Shown in pieces: positions 23,909 to 29,467 of a stretch of DNA of 29,467 bases (position 1 is its first letter; each line of letters starts with the position of its first letter). Under the pieces are notes generated by a model. It had not been told where the DNA came from and did no database searches. It saw only the letters and a program-made list of their open reading frames with translations. Both the position numbers and the translations under genes were made by a program. Location: assembly GCA_024234975.1 (NCBI GenBank), contig JACKNH010000038.1, forward strand, positions 1 through 29,467, given 5' to 3'. Source of the stretch: Gammaproteobacteria bacterium. GTDB taxonomy: Bacteria; Pseudomonadota; Gammaproteobacteria; Ga0077536.

Positions 23909-26719
23909 ATGGATACGAACGCCTCTGTCGTCGATCTCGCCGGAGTGCCGCTGGCGCCGCCGCGTGCGGTGGCCACGACATGCCCGTACTGCGGTGTGGG
24001 CTGCGGCGTCGACATGACGCTGCGCGACGGGAGATTACTGGATGTTCAGGGTTCGACAGAACATCCGGCCAACCGGGGACGCTTGTGCGTCAAAGGCACC
24101 TGGCTGCACGAATCCACCGCACTGCGTGGCCGCCTGACCCAACCGCTGATTCGCGGCAAACCGGCGGACTGGGACAGTGCACTGGATCTCATCGCAAACT
24201 ACTGGCGCAAGGTCATCGATGAGTCCGGGCCGGACGCCGTGGCCATCTACGGTTCCGGTCAGCTGCTCAGCGAGGACTACTACGTCGCCAACAAGTTGAT
24301 GAAAGGATTCATCGGCAGCGGCAACATGGATACCAATTCACGGCTGTGCATGGCCTCGGCGGTGGTCGCTTATCAGCGTGCCTTCGGCGCCGACGCCGTG
24401 CCTTGCTGCTACGAAGATCTGGAGGTTACCGACCTGCTGATACTCGCCGGCTGGAATCCGGCGTGGACGCATCCGGTGCTGTATCAGCGCATCGCGGCCG
24501 CGAAAGCTGCGCGTCCTGAATTGAAGATTGTCGTCATCGATCCGCGCCGCACCGCCAGTGTGGACATCGCCGATCTGCATCTGCAATTGCGCCCCGGTAC
24601 CGATGCTGCATTGTTCAATGGCCTGCTGAACGCCGTGGTGGATGCCGGTGCGCTGTCGCACCGCTTCATCGATGCGCACACCAACGGGTTGGATGCCTGC
24701 AAAACGGCCTGCGCGCCATGGTCACTCGAACACACGGCGGATTTCTGCGAACTGCCGCAGTCGGATCTGCAAACCTTGTACAACTGGTTCATCAACGCAC
24801 CCAGTACGGTGACGTGCTGGTCGCAAGGCCTGAATCAATCGACCAGCGGCGTCAACAAGGGCGAAGCGATCATCAACCTGCATCTGGCGACCGGCCGCAT
24901 CGGGTCACCCGGCAGCGGACCGTTCTCAATCACTGGCCAGCCCAACGCCATGGGCGGCCGCGAAGTCGGTGGCCTGGCAACGCAACTCGCCGCGCACATG
25001 CAGATCGACAATCCCGAGCATCAGGCGCTTGCCGGGCGTTTCTGGAACAGTGAGACGGTGGCCAGACGCGCGGGATACAAAGCGGTCGACCTGTTCGAGG
25101 CCATGTTGAATGGCCACGTGCGTGCGGTATGGATCGCCGGGACCAACCCCGTCGCCAGCATGCCGGACAGTGCGCGCGTGCGTCAGGCGTTACGCCAGTG
25201 CGAGCTGGTGGTGGTGGCCGACTGCATTGCGGATACCGATACGGCACGTCTAGCCGATGTGGTGCTGCCGGCGCTGACCTGGGGCGAAAAAGATGGCACG
25301 GCGACCAATTCCGAGCGCTGCATCAGCCGTCAGCGTGGCCGTCTCCAATCTGCCGGTGACGCACGTCCGGACTGGTGGATGTTTGCCGAGCTTGGCAAAC
25401 GGCTGGGATTTGGCGATGCGTTTGCCTTCAATTCTCCCGCGCAGATTTTTCGCGAACACGCGGCGTTGTCCGGATTCGAGAACGATGGGAAGCGCGCGTT
25501 CGACATCGTTGGTTTGGCCAACATCACTGACGACGACTACGAATCACTGCAACCCGTGCAGTGGCCGGTCACCGCCAGCGCTGCGCAAGGCACGGCGCGG
25601 CTGTTTGCCGACGGCCGCTTCTTCACCGGCGACGGCCGCGCGCGTTTCGCGATCGTGCAGCCGGAACCGCCGCGCGAAGCACGCTGCAATACCTGGCCGT
25701 TGTTGTTGAACACCGGCCGTCTGCGTGACCAGTGGCACACCATGGCCAGAACCGGTAGCGCACCGAGATTGCTGGCACATATCGATCGGCCATGGCTGTA
25801 CGCGTGCGCTGAAGATATTGAGTGCCTGGGGCTGGTTGAAGGCGAAGTTGCCACCGTGAGTTCACCGCGCGGCAGTTGTCTGCTGCAGGTTCGAGGTGAT
25901 GACGGCTTGCGCACGGGCGAACTGTTCGCACCCATGCATTGGAATGGCCAATACGCTTCGTCGGCAAATGTCGGGCGCTTGATCGCGCCGCGGGTGGACG
26001 CGTTGTCCGGCCAGCCCGAATTGAAACAGACGGCGGTGATGGCGAAGCCGTTCGCCGTTACGACGTGGGCAAGACTTGTCACGGCAGACGATATCGATCC
26101 GGGCAGTCCAGACTACTGGGTTCGCATTCCGCATCAATATGGTCTGATTCACGATCTGGCCGTCAGCGGCCCGTTCGACTGGCAGGGGTGGTTGACCACA
26201 CGGTTCGGGCAACCCGTGCAGGTGGTGCAGTCGGGATCGCCCGGCGAAGACAGCCACTGGGTGGCATTGGCGCAGGGCAGGGTGCTGGGCGTGCTGCATG
26301 TTGCCGCGGCGTTTGCACGGCTGCCGGCCATTGAAAGCCTGATGGCGGCCTGGCAGGAAGCACCGGTGATGGCGGTGATTGAAGCCATGCTTGCCGACGA
26401 CTGGGCCAGGGAATCGGGCAGTGCGGACATGGTCTGCGCCTGCTTCCGGGTGAATGCTGAGGCTATCAAAGCCGCGATTGCCGATGGCTGCGACTGTGTG
26501 CAGGCGGTCGGCGACCGGTTGAAATGCGGTACCCGCTGCGGTTCGTGCAAGCCGGAAATCAACGGTTTATTGCGCCAGTCACGGCTATGCAATACGCCTG
26601 AGGGAAGTCCGTTGGCAGTGGGATCGGTCAAAAAATCGCCAGCTGCCCCGGATGGGGCGGCAGACTGTGCCGGCGGACCCGCCGGGCCGGTTGTGGGCGA
26701 GGCTGCCTATTCTTTATAA
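23909..26719 (+). CDS. nasA: Assimilatory nitrate reductase catalytic subunit NasA
   Basis: Cytoplasmic molybdopterin (bis-MGD) enzyme reducing nitrate to nitrite. The N-terminal 4Fe-4S site is CPYCGVGC with a distant RLCVKG (Cys 25, 28, 32 and 60). The probable Mo-ligand cysteine is in NSRLCMASAVVAY, and ILAGWNPAWTHPVLYQRI, VIDPRRTASVDIADLHLQLRPGTDAAL and IAGTNPVASMPDS are typical cofactor-binding blocks. The C-terminus carries a BFD-like [2Fe-2S] domain (MVCACFRVN ... CGTRCGSCKPEINGLL), as in Klebsiella NasA. It then has a Pro/Gly/Ala-rich tail of about 30 residues that looks non-conserved. 936 aa from ATG 23909. No twin-arginine signal is present, excluding the periplasmic NapA type. Last gene of the operon. 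Confidence 0.93.
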   Translation: MDTNASVVDLAGVPLAPPRAVATTCPYCGVGCGVDMTLRDGRLLDVQGSTEHPANRGRLCVKGTWLHESTALRGRLTQPLIRGKPADWDSALDLIANYWRKVIDESGPDAVAIYGSGQLLSEDYYVANKLMKGFIGSGNMDTNSRLCMASAVVAYQRAFGADAVPCCYEDLEVTDLLILAGWNPAWTHPVLYQRIAAAKAARPELKIVVIDPRRTASVDIADLHLQLRPGTDAALFNGLLNAVVDAGALSHRFIDAHTNGLDACKTACAPWSLEHTADFCELPQSDLQTLYNWFINAPSTVTCWSQGLNQSTSGVNKGEAIINLHLATGRIGSPGSGPFSITGQPNAMGGREVGGLATQLAAHMQIDNPEHQALAGRFWNSETVARRAGYKAVDLFEAMLNGHVRAVWIAGTNPVASMPDSARVRQALRQCELVVVADCIADTDTARLADVVLPALTWGEKDGTATNSERCISRQRGRLQSAGDARPDWWMFAELGKRLGFGDAFAFNSPAQIFREHAALSGFENDGKRAFDIVGLANITDDDYESLQPVQWPVTASAAQGTARLFADGRFFTGDGRARFAIVQPEPPREARCNTWPLLLNTGRLRDQWHTMARTGSAPRLLAHIDRPWLYACAEDIECLGLVEGEVATVSSPRGSCLLQVRGDDGLRTGELFAPMHWNGQYASSANVGRLIAPRVDALSGQPELKQTAVMAKPFAVTTWARLVTADDIDPGSPDYWVRIPHQYGLIHDLAVSGPFDWQGWLTTRFGQPVQVVQSGSPGEDSHWVALAQGRVLGVLHVAAAFARLPAIESLMAAWQEAPVMAVIEAMLADDWARESGSADMVCACFRVNAEAIKAAIADGCDCVQAVGDRLKCGTRCGSCKPEINGLLRQSRLCNTPEGSPLAVGSVKKSPAAPDGAADCAGGPAGPVVGEAAYSL

Positions 26720-26720
26720 T
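26691..26720 (+). promoter_or_regulatory. Promoter of tRNA-Thr within the nasA 3' end
   Basis: A perfect TATAAT at 26715-26720 ends on the nasA stop codon. A weak TTGTGG lies at 26691-26696 (18-base spacer). The following stretch CGCGCGC is a G+C-rich discriminator, typical of stable-RNA promoters under stringent control. Predicted start about 26727. Confidence 0.65.
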
Positions 26721-26739
26721 CGCGCGCTCGCCGTACCAC

Positions 26740-26815
26740 GCCGGAGTAGCTCAGTCGGTAGAGCAGCTCATTCGTAATGAGAAGGTCGGGGGTTCGATTC
26801 CTCTCTCCGGCACCA
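26740..26815 (+). tRNA. tRNA-Thr (anticodon CGT)
   Basis: A 76-base cloverleaf with acceptor GCCGGAG/CTCCGGC, D arm GCTC...GAGC, anticodon loop TTCGTAA (anticodon CGT, reading ACG) and T arm GGGGG-TTCGATT-CCTCT. The CCA end is encoded. It closely resembles E. coli thrW. It lies between the nitrate operon and the cassette array. tRNA genes are common integration sites, but no integrase or duplicated tRNA end is seen here. Confidence 0.97.
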
Positions 26816-27217
26816 CCCGTCCCGCCCGGGCTGTTTCGTCCACGTCCGAGTAAAGCCGCGATTCGCGGGTTTAACGCGCAGTTCTGTCCATTTCCCGCCG
26901 AACGGTTCCGGTGTAGACCTTACCGACATAACGGTAAGTGGCCATATCCGGATCCGCGTTAACGTCCAACCCACCCGGGACAACCGTCGTACTCACAAAC
27001 ATCCGAGGTGCGGGCGACGCCAGGGTCACCGGTGAGCAGATCAGGTTGATGAATGGCATGGCCGCCAGTCCCCCTCACTACGTTCAACGCCGTTATCTCC
27101 AGAGTTCTTCAGGCTTGTCGGCACTCCGGCAAGACACTATTCTCAAGTGCGTCGCAAAGGGTAATGTCCATCCGGGGCAGCGCTCAGCCAGGGAGAGGCA
27201 GCAATGTCAGCAGGGTC
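26816..27217. other. Region without a convincing gene between tRNA-Thr and the cassette array
   Basis: About 400 bases. Short open frames exist on both strands (for example minus 26871-27059, 62 codons, and plus 26938-27234), but none has a recognisable domain or ribosome site. An integron integrase, expected on the minus strand here, is not present. A perfect 7-bp inverted repeat CTTACCG/CGGTAAG with a six-base loop lies at 26919-26938. The segment may be a decayed cassette, a vestigial attI flank or a terminator/regulatory region. Confidence 0.5.
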
Positions 27218-27346
27218 ACAAAACAAAATCATAAGGTTCTCCAGCAAGCTGGCCGGACAACTTTCCCGTTCCTCCTCTTTGTGCTCCTCGCTACGCTCGC
27301 ACAAAAAGCATCCATTCCAAAATTGCCGCGTACGGCAGCGTTAGGC
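27218..27346 (+). repeat. attC site A (first, left core degenerate)
   Basis: 129 bases, the same length as site C and about 90% identical to it over the last 106 bases. The right core is GTTAGGC (27340-27346). The left core, aligned with site C, is ACAAAAC instead of RYYYAAC. The central hairpin arms are TCTTTGTGC and GCACAAAAAG. It marks the left boundary of the readable array. Confidence 0.75.
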
Positions 27347-27353
27347 AAAAGAG

Positions 27354-27815
27354 ATGCAGGTGCTCTCCACCCCACACTCGACGTTCGTAACACGCGCACT
27401 TCCGTTCATTGTTGTTGCTGGTGCATGTGGCTGGACCTATTGGCCGAGACGTAGCGAAGGGGCGGAGTCGTTGGTTATCGTTCTCATCGTGTTCGTGATT
27501 GCCAACCTCATCATGTATCGATTACTTCGAAAGGGACTTTGGCTTAAGGCGGACATTGTCGAGGATCGGGGCGATCGCCTGAAGATCACGAGATGGAAGA
27601 CGACTATCGAAGTCCCACTACATCAAGTTCAGGAGATCATGAGAGTACCGACGCTTCGCGGTATGGAAGTCATACTCATTCTGAAGACTCCTTGCGCGCT
27701 CGGTTCTGAGATAGCGTTTTATCCTCCGCACAAACGAAGCACTCCAGAGATCGAGCACGTCTTGGATGGGCTGTCGCGCCGCGTCAATTCGCAGGAATCC
27801 AATCATGGGGCCTAA
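27354..27815 (+). CDS. Cassette gene 1: small membrane protein with cytoplasmic PH-like domain
   Basis: A 153-aa protein of unknown function. Two hydrophobic segments (ALPFIVVAGACGWTYW and SLVIVLIVFVIANLIMY) anchor it in the membrane. The rest is a basic beta-rich domain (WLKADIVEDRGDRLKITRWKTTIEVPLHQVQEIM) that resembles bacterial PH-like domains found in many short membrane proteins. The start ATG 27354 is eight bases after the attC core, with AGAG just before. The stop codon lies inside the next attC core (CCTAAC). Codon use looks less G+C-rich than in the chromosomal genes to the left, as expected for an acquired cassette. Confidence 0.75.
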   Translation: MQVLSTPHSTFVTRALPFIVVAGACGWTYWPRRSEGAESLVIVLIVFVIANLIMYRLLRKGLWLKADIVEDRGDRLKITRWKTTIEVPLHQVQEIMRVPTLRGMEVILILKTPCALGSEIAFYPPHKRSTPEIEHVLDGLSRRVNSQESNHGA

Positions 27816-27899
27816 CAAAGCGATGGAGTCCGCTCCCGTGGGTCGCCCGACTCACAAAGTGCAATGCACTTTGTTCGCGGCTCATCGCTGGCGTTAGGT
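27810..27899 (+). repeat. attC site B
   Basis: 90 bases. The left core GCCTAAC (27810-27816) and right core GTTAGGT (27893-27899) are complementary. Inside, AGCGATGGA pairs with TCATCGCT leaving one extrahelical base, a feature known to orient single-strand recombination. The centre is a perfect 10-bp inverted repeat ACAAAGTGCA/TGCACTTTGT. Confidence 0.85.
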
Positions 27900-27907
27900 G
27901 AACAAAA

Positions 27908-28273
27908 ATGAGCGGCACCGCATTTACATTCAAGCTCTTTAGCTACGTGTCAATTGCGTGCCTTGGAATCAGTGCTGTTCTGCATCTCGCCCTATTTATG
28001 TCTGACAGTGAAACCTATTGTGCTTGGGTCTACCTCCAAATTGGCCTGCACTTCGTAGGTATGCTTTTGTTTTTCTATGCGGCTCGCTTCAAAAAGGCTG
28101 CGCTGTTCAGCCTTTTCGCACTATCGGTCGTGTTCATATCTATTAACGCCAAGTACCTGAATTACGGTCACATCCAAGAAAACGTCATCGCCTTTGCAAT
28201 TTTCTGGGGCATTTATGGTTGCCTCGCTTGGCTAACAAGGTCGGCATTTAGCTATGGAGAAAAAGTTGCTTAA
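27908..28273 (+). CDS. Cassette gene 2: four-helix integral membrane protein, unknown function
   Basis: A 121-aa protein with four predicted membrane helices: LFSYVSIACLGISAVLHLALFM, YLQIGLHFVGMLLFFYAA, ALFSLFALSVVFISINA and VIAFAIFWGIYGCLAWL. No catalytic motif or known family is recognised. The start ATG 27908 lies nine bases after the attC core. The stop is 11 bases before the next attC. It could be a small toxin-like, antitoxin-partner or stress membrane protein, but nothing in the sequence decides this. Confidence 0.75.
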   Translation: MSGTAFTFKLFSYVSIACLGISAVLHLALFMSDSETYCAWVYLQIGLHFVGMLLFFYAARFKKAALFSLFALSVVFISINAKYLNYGHIQENVIAFAIFWGIYGCLAWLTRSAFSYGEKVA

Positions 28274-28284
28274 GCCCTGTGCAC

Positions 28285-28413
28285 ACCTAACACAGCCATC
28301 ATGTTCGCCAGCAAGCTGGCCGGACAATTTTTCCGCTCCTCCTTTTTGTGCTTATCGCTACGCTCGCACAAAAAGTATCCACTCCAAAATTGCCGCATAT
28401 GGCGGCGTTAGGC
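28285..28413 (+). repeat. attC site C
   Basis: 129 bases, left core ACCTAAC (28285-28291), right core GTTAGGC (28407-28413). The central perfect 10-bp stem CTTTTTGTGC/GCACAAAAAG encloses TTATCGCTACGCTC. It is the intact relative of site A. Confidence 0.85.
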
Positions 28414-28420
28414 ATCCAAG

Positions 28421-28846
28421 ATGAGCTGGATGAATGTCCCTACACCATCGAACGAGCAATCATGGCTCAAGATGATTGAATTCGCAGAGTCGATGCCCGA
28501 CACAAACTGGAAGAAATGGAAGAACCAGATCGTGCCACTACTACGCGAAGGAATAGAGAGCGCGCTACATCGTCATTTCCTTGCTGGCCAATCAATGCAG
28601 CACCTCCTGTTTTCAGTCATTGATCACTATGGCCTCGACGAAGAGCCACGAGTCACAATTGGCTTCGATGAAAAGATGGACCTCTTTGTGGCGCTAACGA
28701 CCTTCAATATCTGGTTCCAACAACCGACTGATCGCGCCGAGCTTTCTGGTGAGAACAACCTCAGCTTACTGAGACAGTTTCTAGTCAAACTGTGGATAAC
28801 GGCTAAGCCAGATCAGCCTCTACCGTCGGAGCTTCAGAATGCCTAA
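28421..28846 (+). CDS. Cassette gene 3: soluble hypothetical protein
   Basis: A 141-aa protein of unknown function, no signal peptide or membrane helix. It is acidic and aromatic-rich, with a helical beginning (SWLKMIEFAESMPDTNWKKWKNQIVPLLREGIESAL), a central HYGLDEEPRVTIGFDEKMDLFVAL and a helical end. I do not recognise a family. The start ATG 28421 is seven bases after the attC core. The TAA stop lies within the next attC left core, the compact packing typical of cassettes. Confidence 0.75.
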   Translation: MSWMNVPTPSNEQSWLKMIEFAESMPDTNWKKWKNQIVPLLREGIESALHRHFLAGQSMQHLLFSVIDHYGLDEEPRVTIGFDEKMDLFVALTTFNIWFQQPTDRAELSGENNLSLLRQFLVKLWITAKPDQPLPSELQNA

Positions 28847-28930
28847 CCAGCGAATCAAGCCGCACCCTTCGTGTGCTCCGACTCGCAAACCGCTACGCGC
28901 TTCGCTCGCGGCTTATTCGCAGCGTTAGGC
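28841..28930 (+). repeat. attC site D
   Basis: 90 bases, left core GCCTAAC (28841-28847), right core GTTAGGC (28924-28930). CAGCGAATCAAGCC pairs with GGCTTATTCGC around an extrahelical base. The central CGCTACGCGCTTCGCTCGCGG motif is common in chromosomal attC sites. Confidence 0.85.
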
Positions 28931-28938
28931 GTATCCGG

Positions 28939-29406
28939 ATGAAGCCGAGGTTCCTCTGGGCAATCACTATCGTCGCTTGTTCCTGCGCGAGCTTTTTCGT
29001 AGGAACAAGAGTAGGTGTCTACGAGTTCATAAAGTCCGACGCGCAGTACAAGGCGTCGATAATCGCGCATGAAATTACCGCCTTGCGCGGCACGAGACGC
29101 GATGAAATGATTCAAGCAAAAGAAGTAATGCTCGATGGAGAGCTAGCGAATCACGGCAAGTACATGGAGAGCTGGCTCAAATGGTTATGGTATTCCCCGT
29201 ATCGCGATGACCGCCCCATTGAGTACGCGGCAAACTACAGGAAAGAGCATCCTTATGAATTACCCAATACGTCGGATCCTGGCGAATCTCGTAACACATC
29301 GGAGTATACGCGCGAAGAATTAGAGGCATTCGCCCAAGAACTACGGCTTGGAGAAATTGAGAATAGGAGGCTGGTACGCCTCGTACTCAAAACATATGCA
29401 CAGTGA
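28939..29406 (+). CDS. Cassette gene 4: membrane-anchored hypothetical protein
   Basis: A 155-aa protein of unknown function. An N-terminal hydrophobic segment (FLWAITIVACSCASFFVGTRVGVY) looks like a signal anchor, or possibly a lipoprotein-like leader with Cys in ACSCAS. It precedes a charged, mainly helical domain (ASIIAHEITALRGTRRDEMIQAKEVMLDGELANHGKYMESWLKWLWYSPYRDDRPI). The charged domain probably lies in the periplasm. I take ATG 28939, eight bases after the attC core. The longer frame from 28873 would run through the attC site. The stop is four bases before the next attC-like core. Confidence 0.72.
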   Translation: MKPRFLWAITIVACSCASFFVGTRVGVYEFIKSDAQYKASIIAHEITALRGTRRDEMIQAKEVMLDGELANHGKYMESWLKWLWYSPYRDDRPIEYAANYRKEHPYELPNTSDPGESRNTSEYTREELEAFAQELRLGEIENRRLVRLVLKTYAQ

Positions 29407-29409
29407 TAC

Positions 29410-29428
29410 GCCTAACAAAGTGTTAGGT
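29410..29428 (+). repeat. Short attC-like palindrome (site E), collapsed or truncated
   Basis: Left core GCCTAAC (29410-29416) and right core GTTAGGT (29422-29428) are only five bases apart. They form a perfect stem CCTAACA/TGTTAGG with loop AAG. A normal site in this array is 90-129 bases. It may be an attC that has lost its middle, or the left end of a longer site continuing past the window edge. Confidence 0.5.
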
Positions 29429-29452
29429 GGCTTGACCAAAATATTTAGAGCG

Positions 29453-29467
29453 ATGACACTATGGTTG
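29453..29467 (+). CDS. Possible start of the next cassette ORF, cut by the window edge
   Basis: ATG at 29453 opens a frame (MTLWL) 24 bases after the core GTTAGGT. Only five codons are visible, so this is a suggestion based on the regular position of ORF starts after each attC core in the array. Confidence 0.2.

Larger units (their letters stand above)
27218..29467 (+). mobile_element. Integron gene-cassette array (no integrase in window)
   Basis: Five attC-like sites (27218, 27810, 28285, 28841 and a short one at 29410) alternate with four small ORFs, all on the plus strand. Each ORF starts 7-10 bases after a GTTRRRY core and stops within or next to the next RYYYAAC core. This is the defining layout of integron cassettes. 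The putative crossover points (before TT of GTT) put cassette units at about 27341-27893, 27894-28407, 28408-28924 and from 28925 on. No tyrosine integrase is visible on either side within the window, so it is either a cluster lacking an integrase or part of a longer array running right. Confidence 0.85.

Noticed and set aside
26768..26983. Minus-strand ORF of 71 codons ending in REESNPRPSHYE
   Set aside because: Its 3' part is the complement of tRNA-Thr. Such peptides are a well-known annotation artefact of tRNA genes.
27218..28413. Pair of similar 129-base elements interpreted as insertion-sequence or MITE ends
   Set aside because: They are in the same orientation, have no flanking duplications and no transposase, and carry attC cores at both ends with ORFs positioned as in cassettes.
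26740..29467. tRNA-linked integrative island with tRNA 3' end duplication
   Set aside because: No tyrosine integrase and no repeat of the tRNA 3' end is visible inside the window. The far border would have to lie outside it.
1..29467. CRISPR array or cas genes
   Set aside because: No regularly spaced short direct repeats and no Cas-like motifs were seen. The only repeats are the attC sites.

Overview
The window is chromosomal DNA of a Gram-negative gammaproteobacterium. Evidence for this is a high-G+C coding style, an S20 gene with a UUG start, outer-membrane and type IV pilus genes, and sigma-54 promoters. From memory, the order obgE-proB-rpsT-murJ-ribF-lspA-ispH-(pilE-pilY2-pilY1-pilX-pilW-pilV-fimT) parallels the Pseudomonas aeruginosa PAO1 region running from obg to the minor pilins. 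Here creA, ileS and fkpB are absent from the block. I cannot name the genus from sequence alone.

Layout. (1) 1-5927: housekeeping block: the 3' end of obgE, proB, convergent rpsT, murJ, ribF-lspA (overlapping) and ispH, closed by a strong bidirectional hairpin at 5977-6007. (2) 6048-13917, minus strand: the minor-pilin/PilY1 operon fimT-pilV-pilW-pilX-pilY1-pilY2-pilE plus a DUF4124 gene. (3) 14122-14550: a Fur-superfamily regulator without the usual cysteines. (4) 14746-26719: a nitrate-assimilation region with an outer-membrane porin, nasT (ANTAR antiterminator), nasS (cytoplasmic nitrate sensor), nrtA, nrtB, a fused nrtC-nrtD ATPase, nasC (FAD/2Fe-2S electron-transfer subunit) and nasA (molybdenum nitrate reductase). 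(5) 26740-26815: tRNA-Thr(CGT). (6) 27218-29467: integron gene cassettes, i.e. four small ORFs in one direction, each followed by an attC-like site. No integron integrase is visible.

How the nitrate genes work together. Two transcription units, the porin and nrtAB(CD)-nasCA, each begin with a -24/-12 sigma-54 promoter. In each, a leader follows in which a small hairpin with hexaloop AAAGNG shares its 3' arm with the 5' arm of a rho-independent terminator. The AxxGxx hexaloop is the known ANTAR-protein target, and the ANTAR protein (NasT) with its sensor (NasS) is encoded between the two units. The simplest reading is dual control. Nitrogen limitation (NtrC/sigma-54) starts transcription, and nitrate sensed by NasS frees NasT to prevent termination. 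The porin would admit nitrate to the periplasm, NrtA/B/CD would import it, and NasC/NasA would reduce it to nitrite. No nitrite reductase lies in the window.

The right-hand end is the least explained part: an array of cassettes encoding small, mostly membrane-associated proteins of unknown function, next to a tRNA gene and a roughly 400-base stretch without a convincing gene. Functional assignments are from motif reading and family knowledge. No database search was run.
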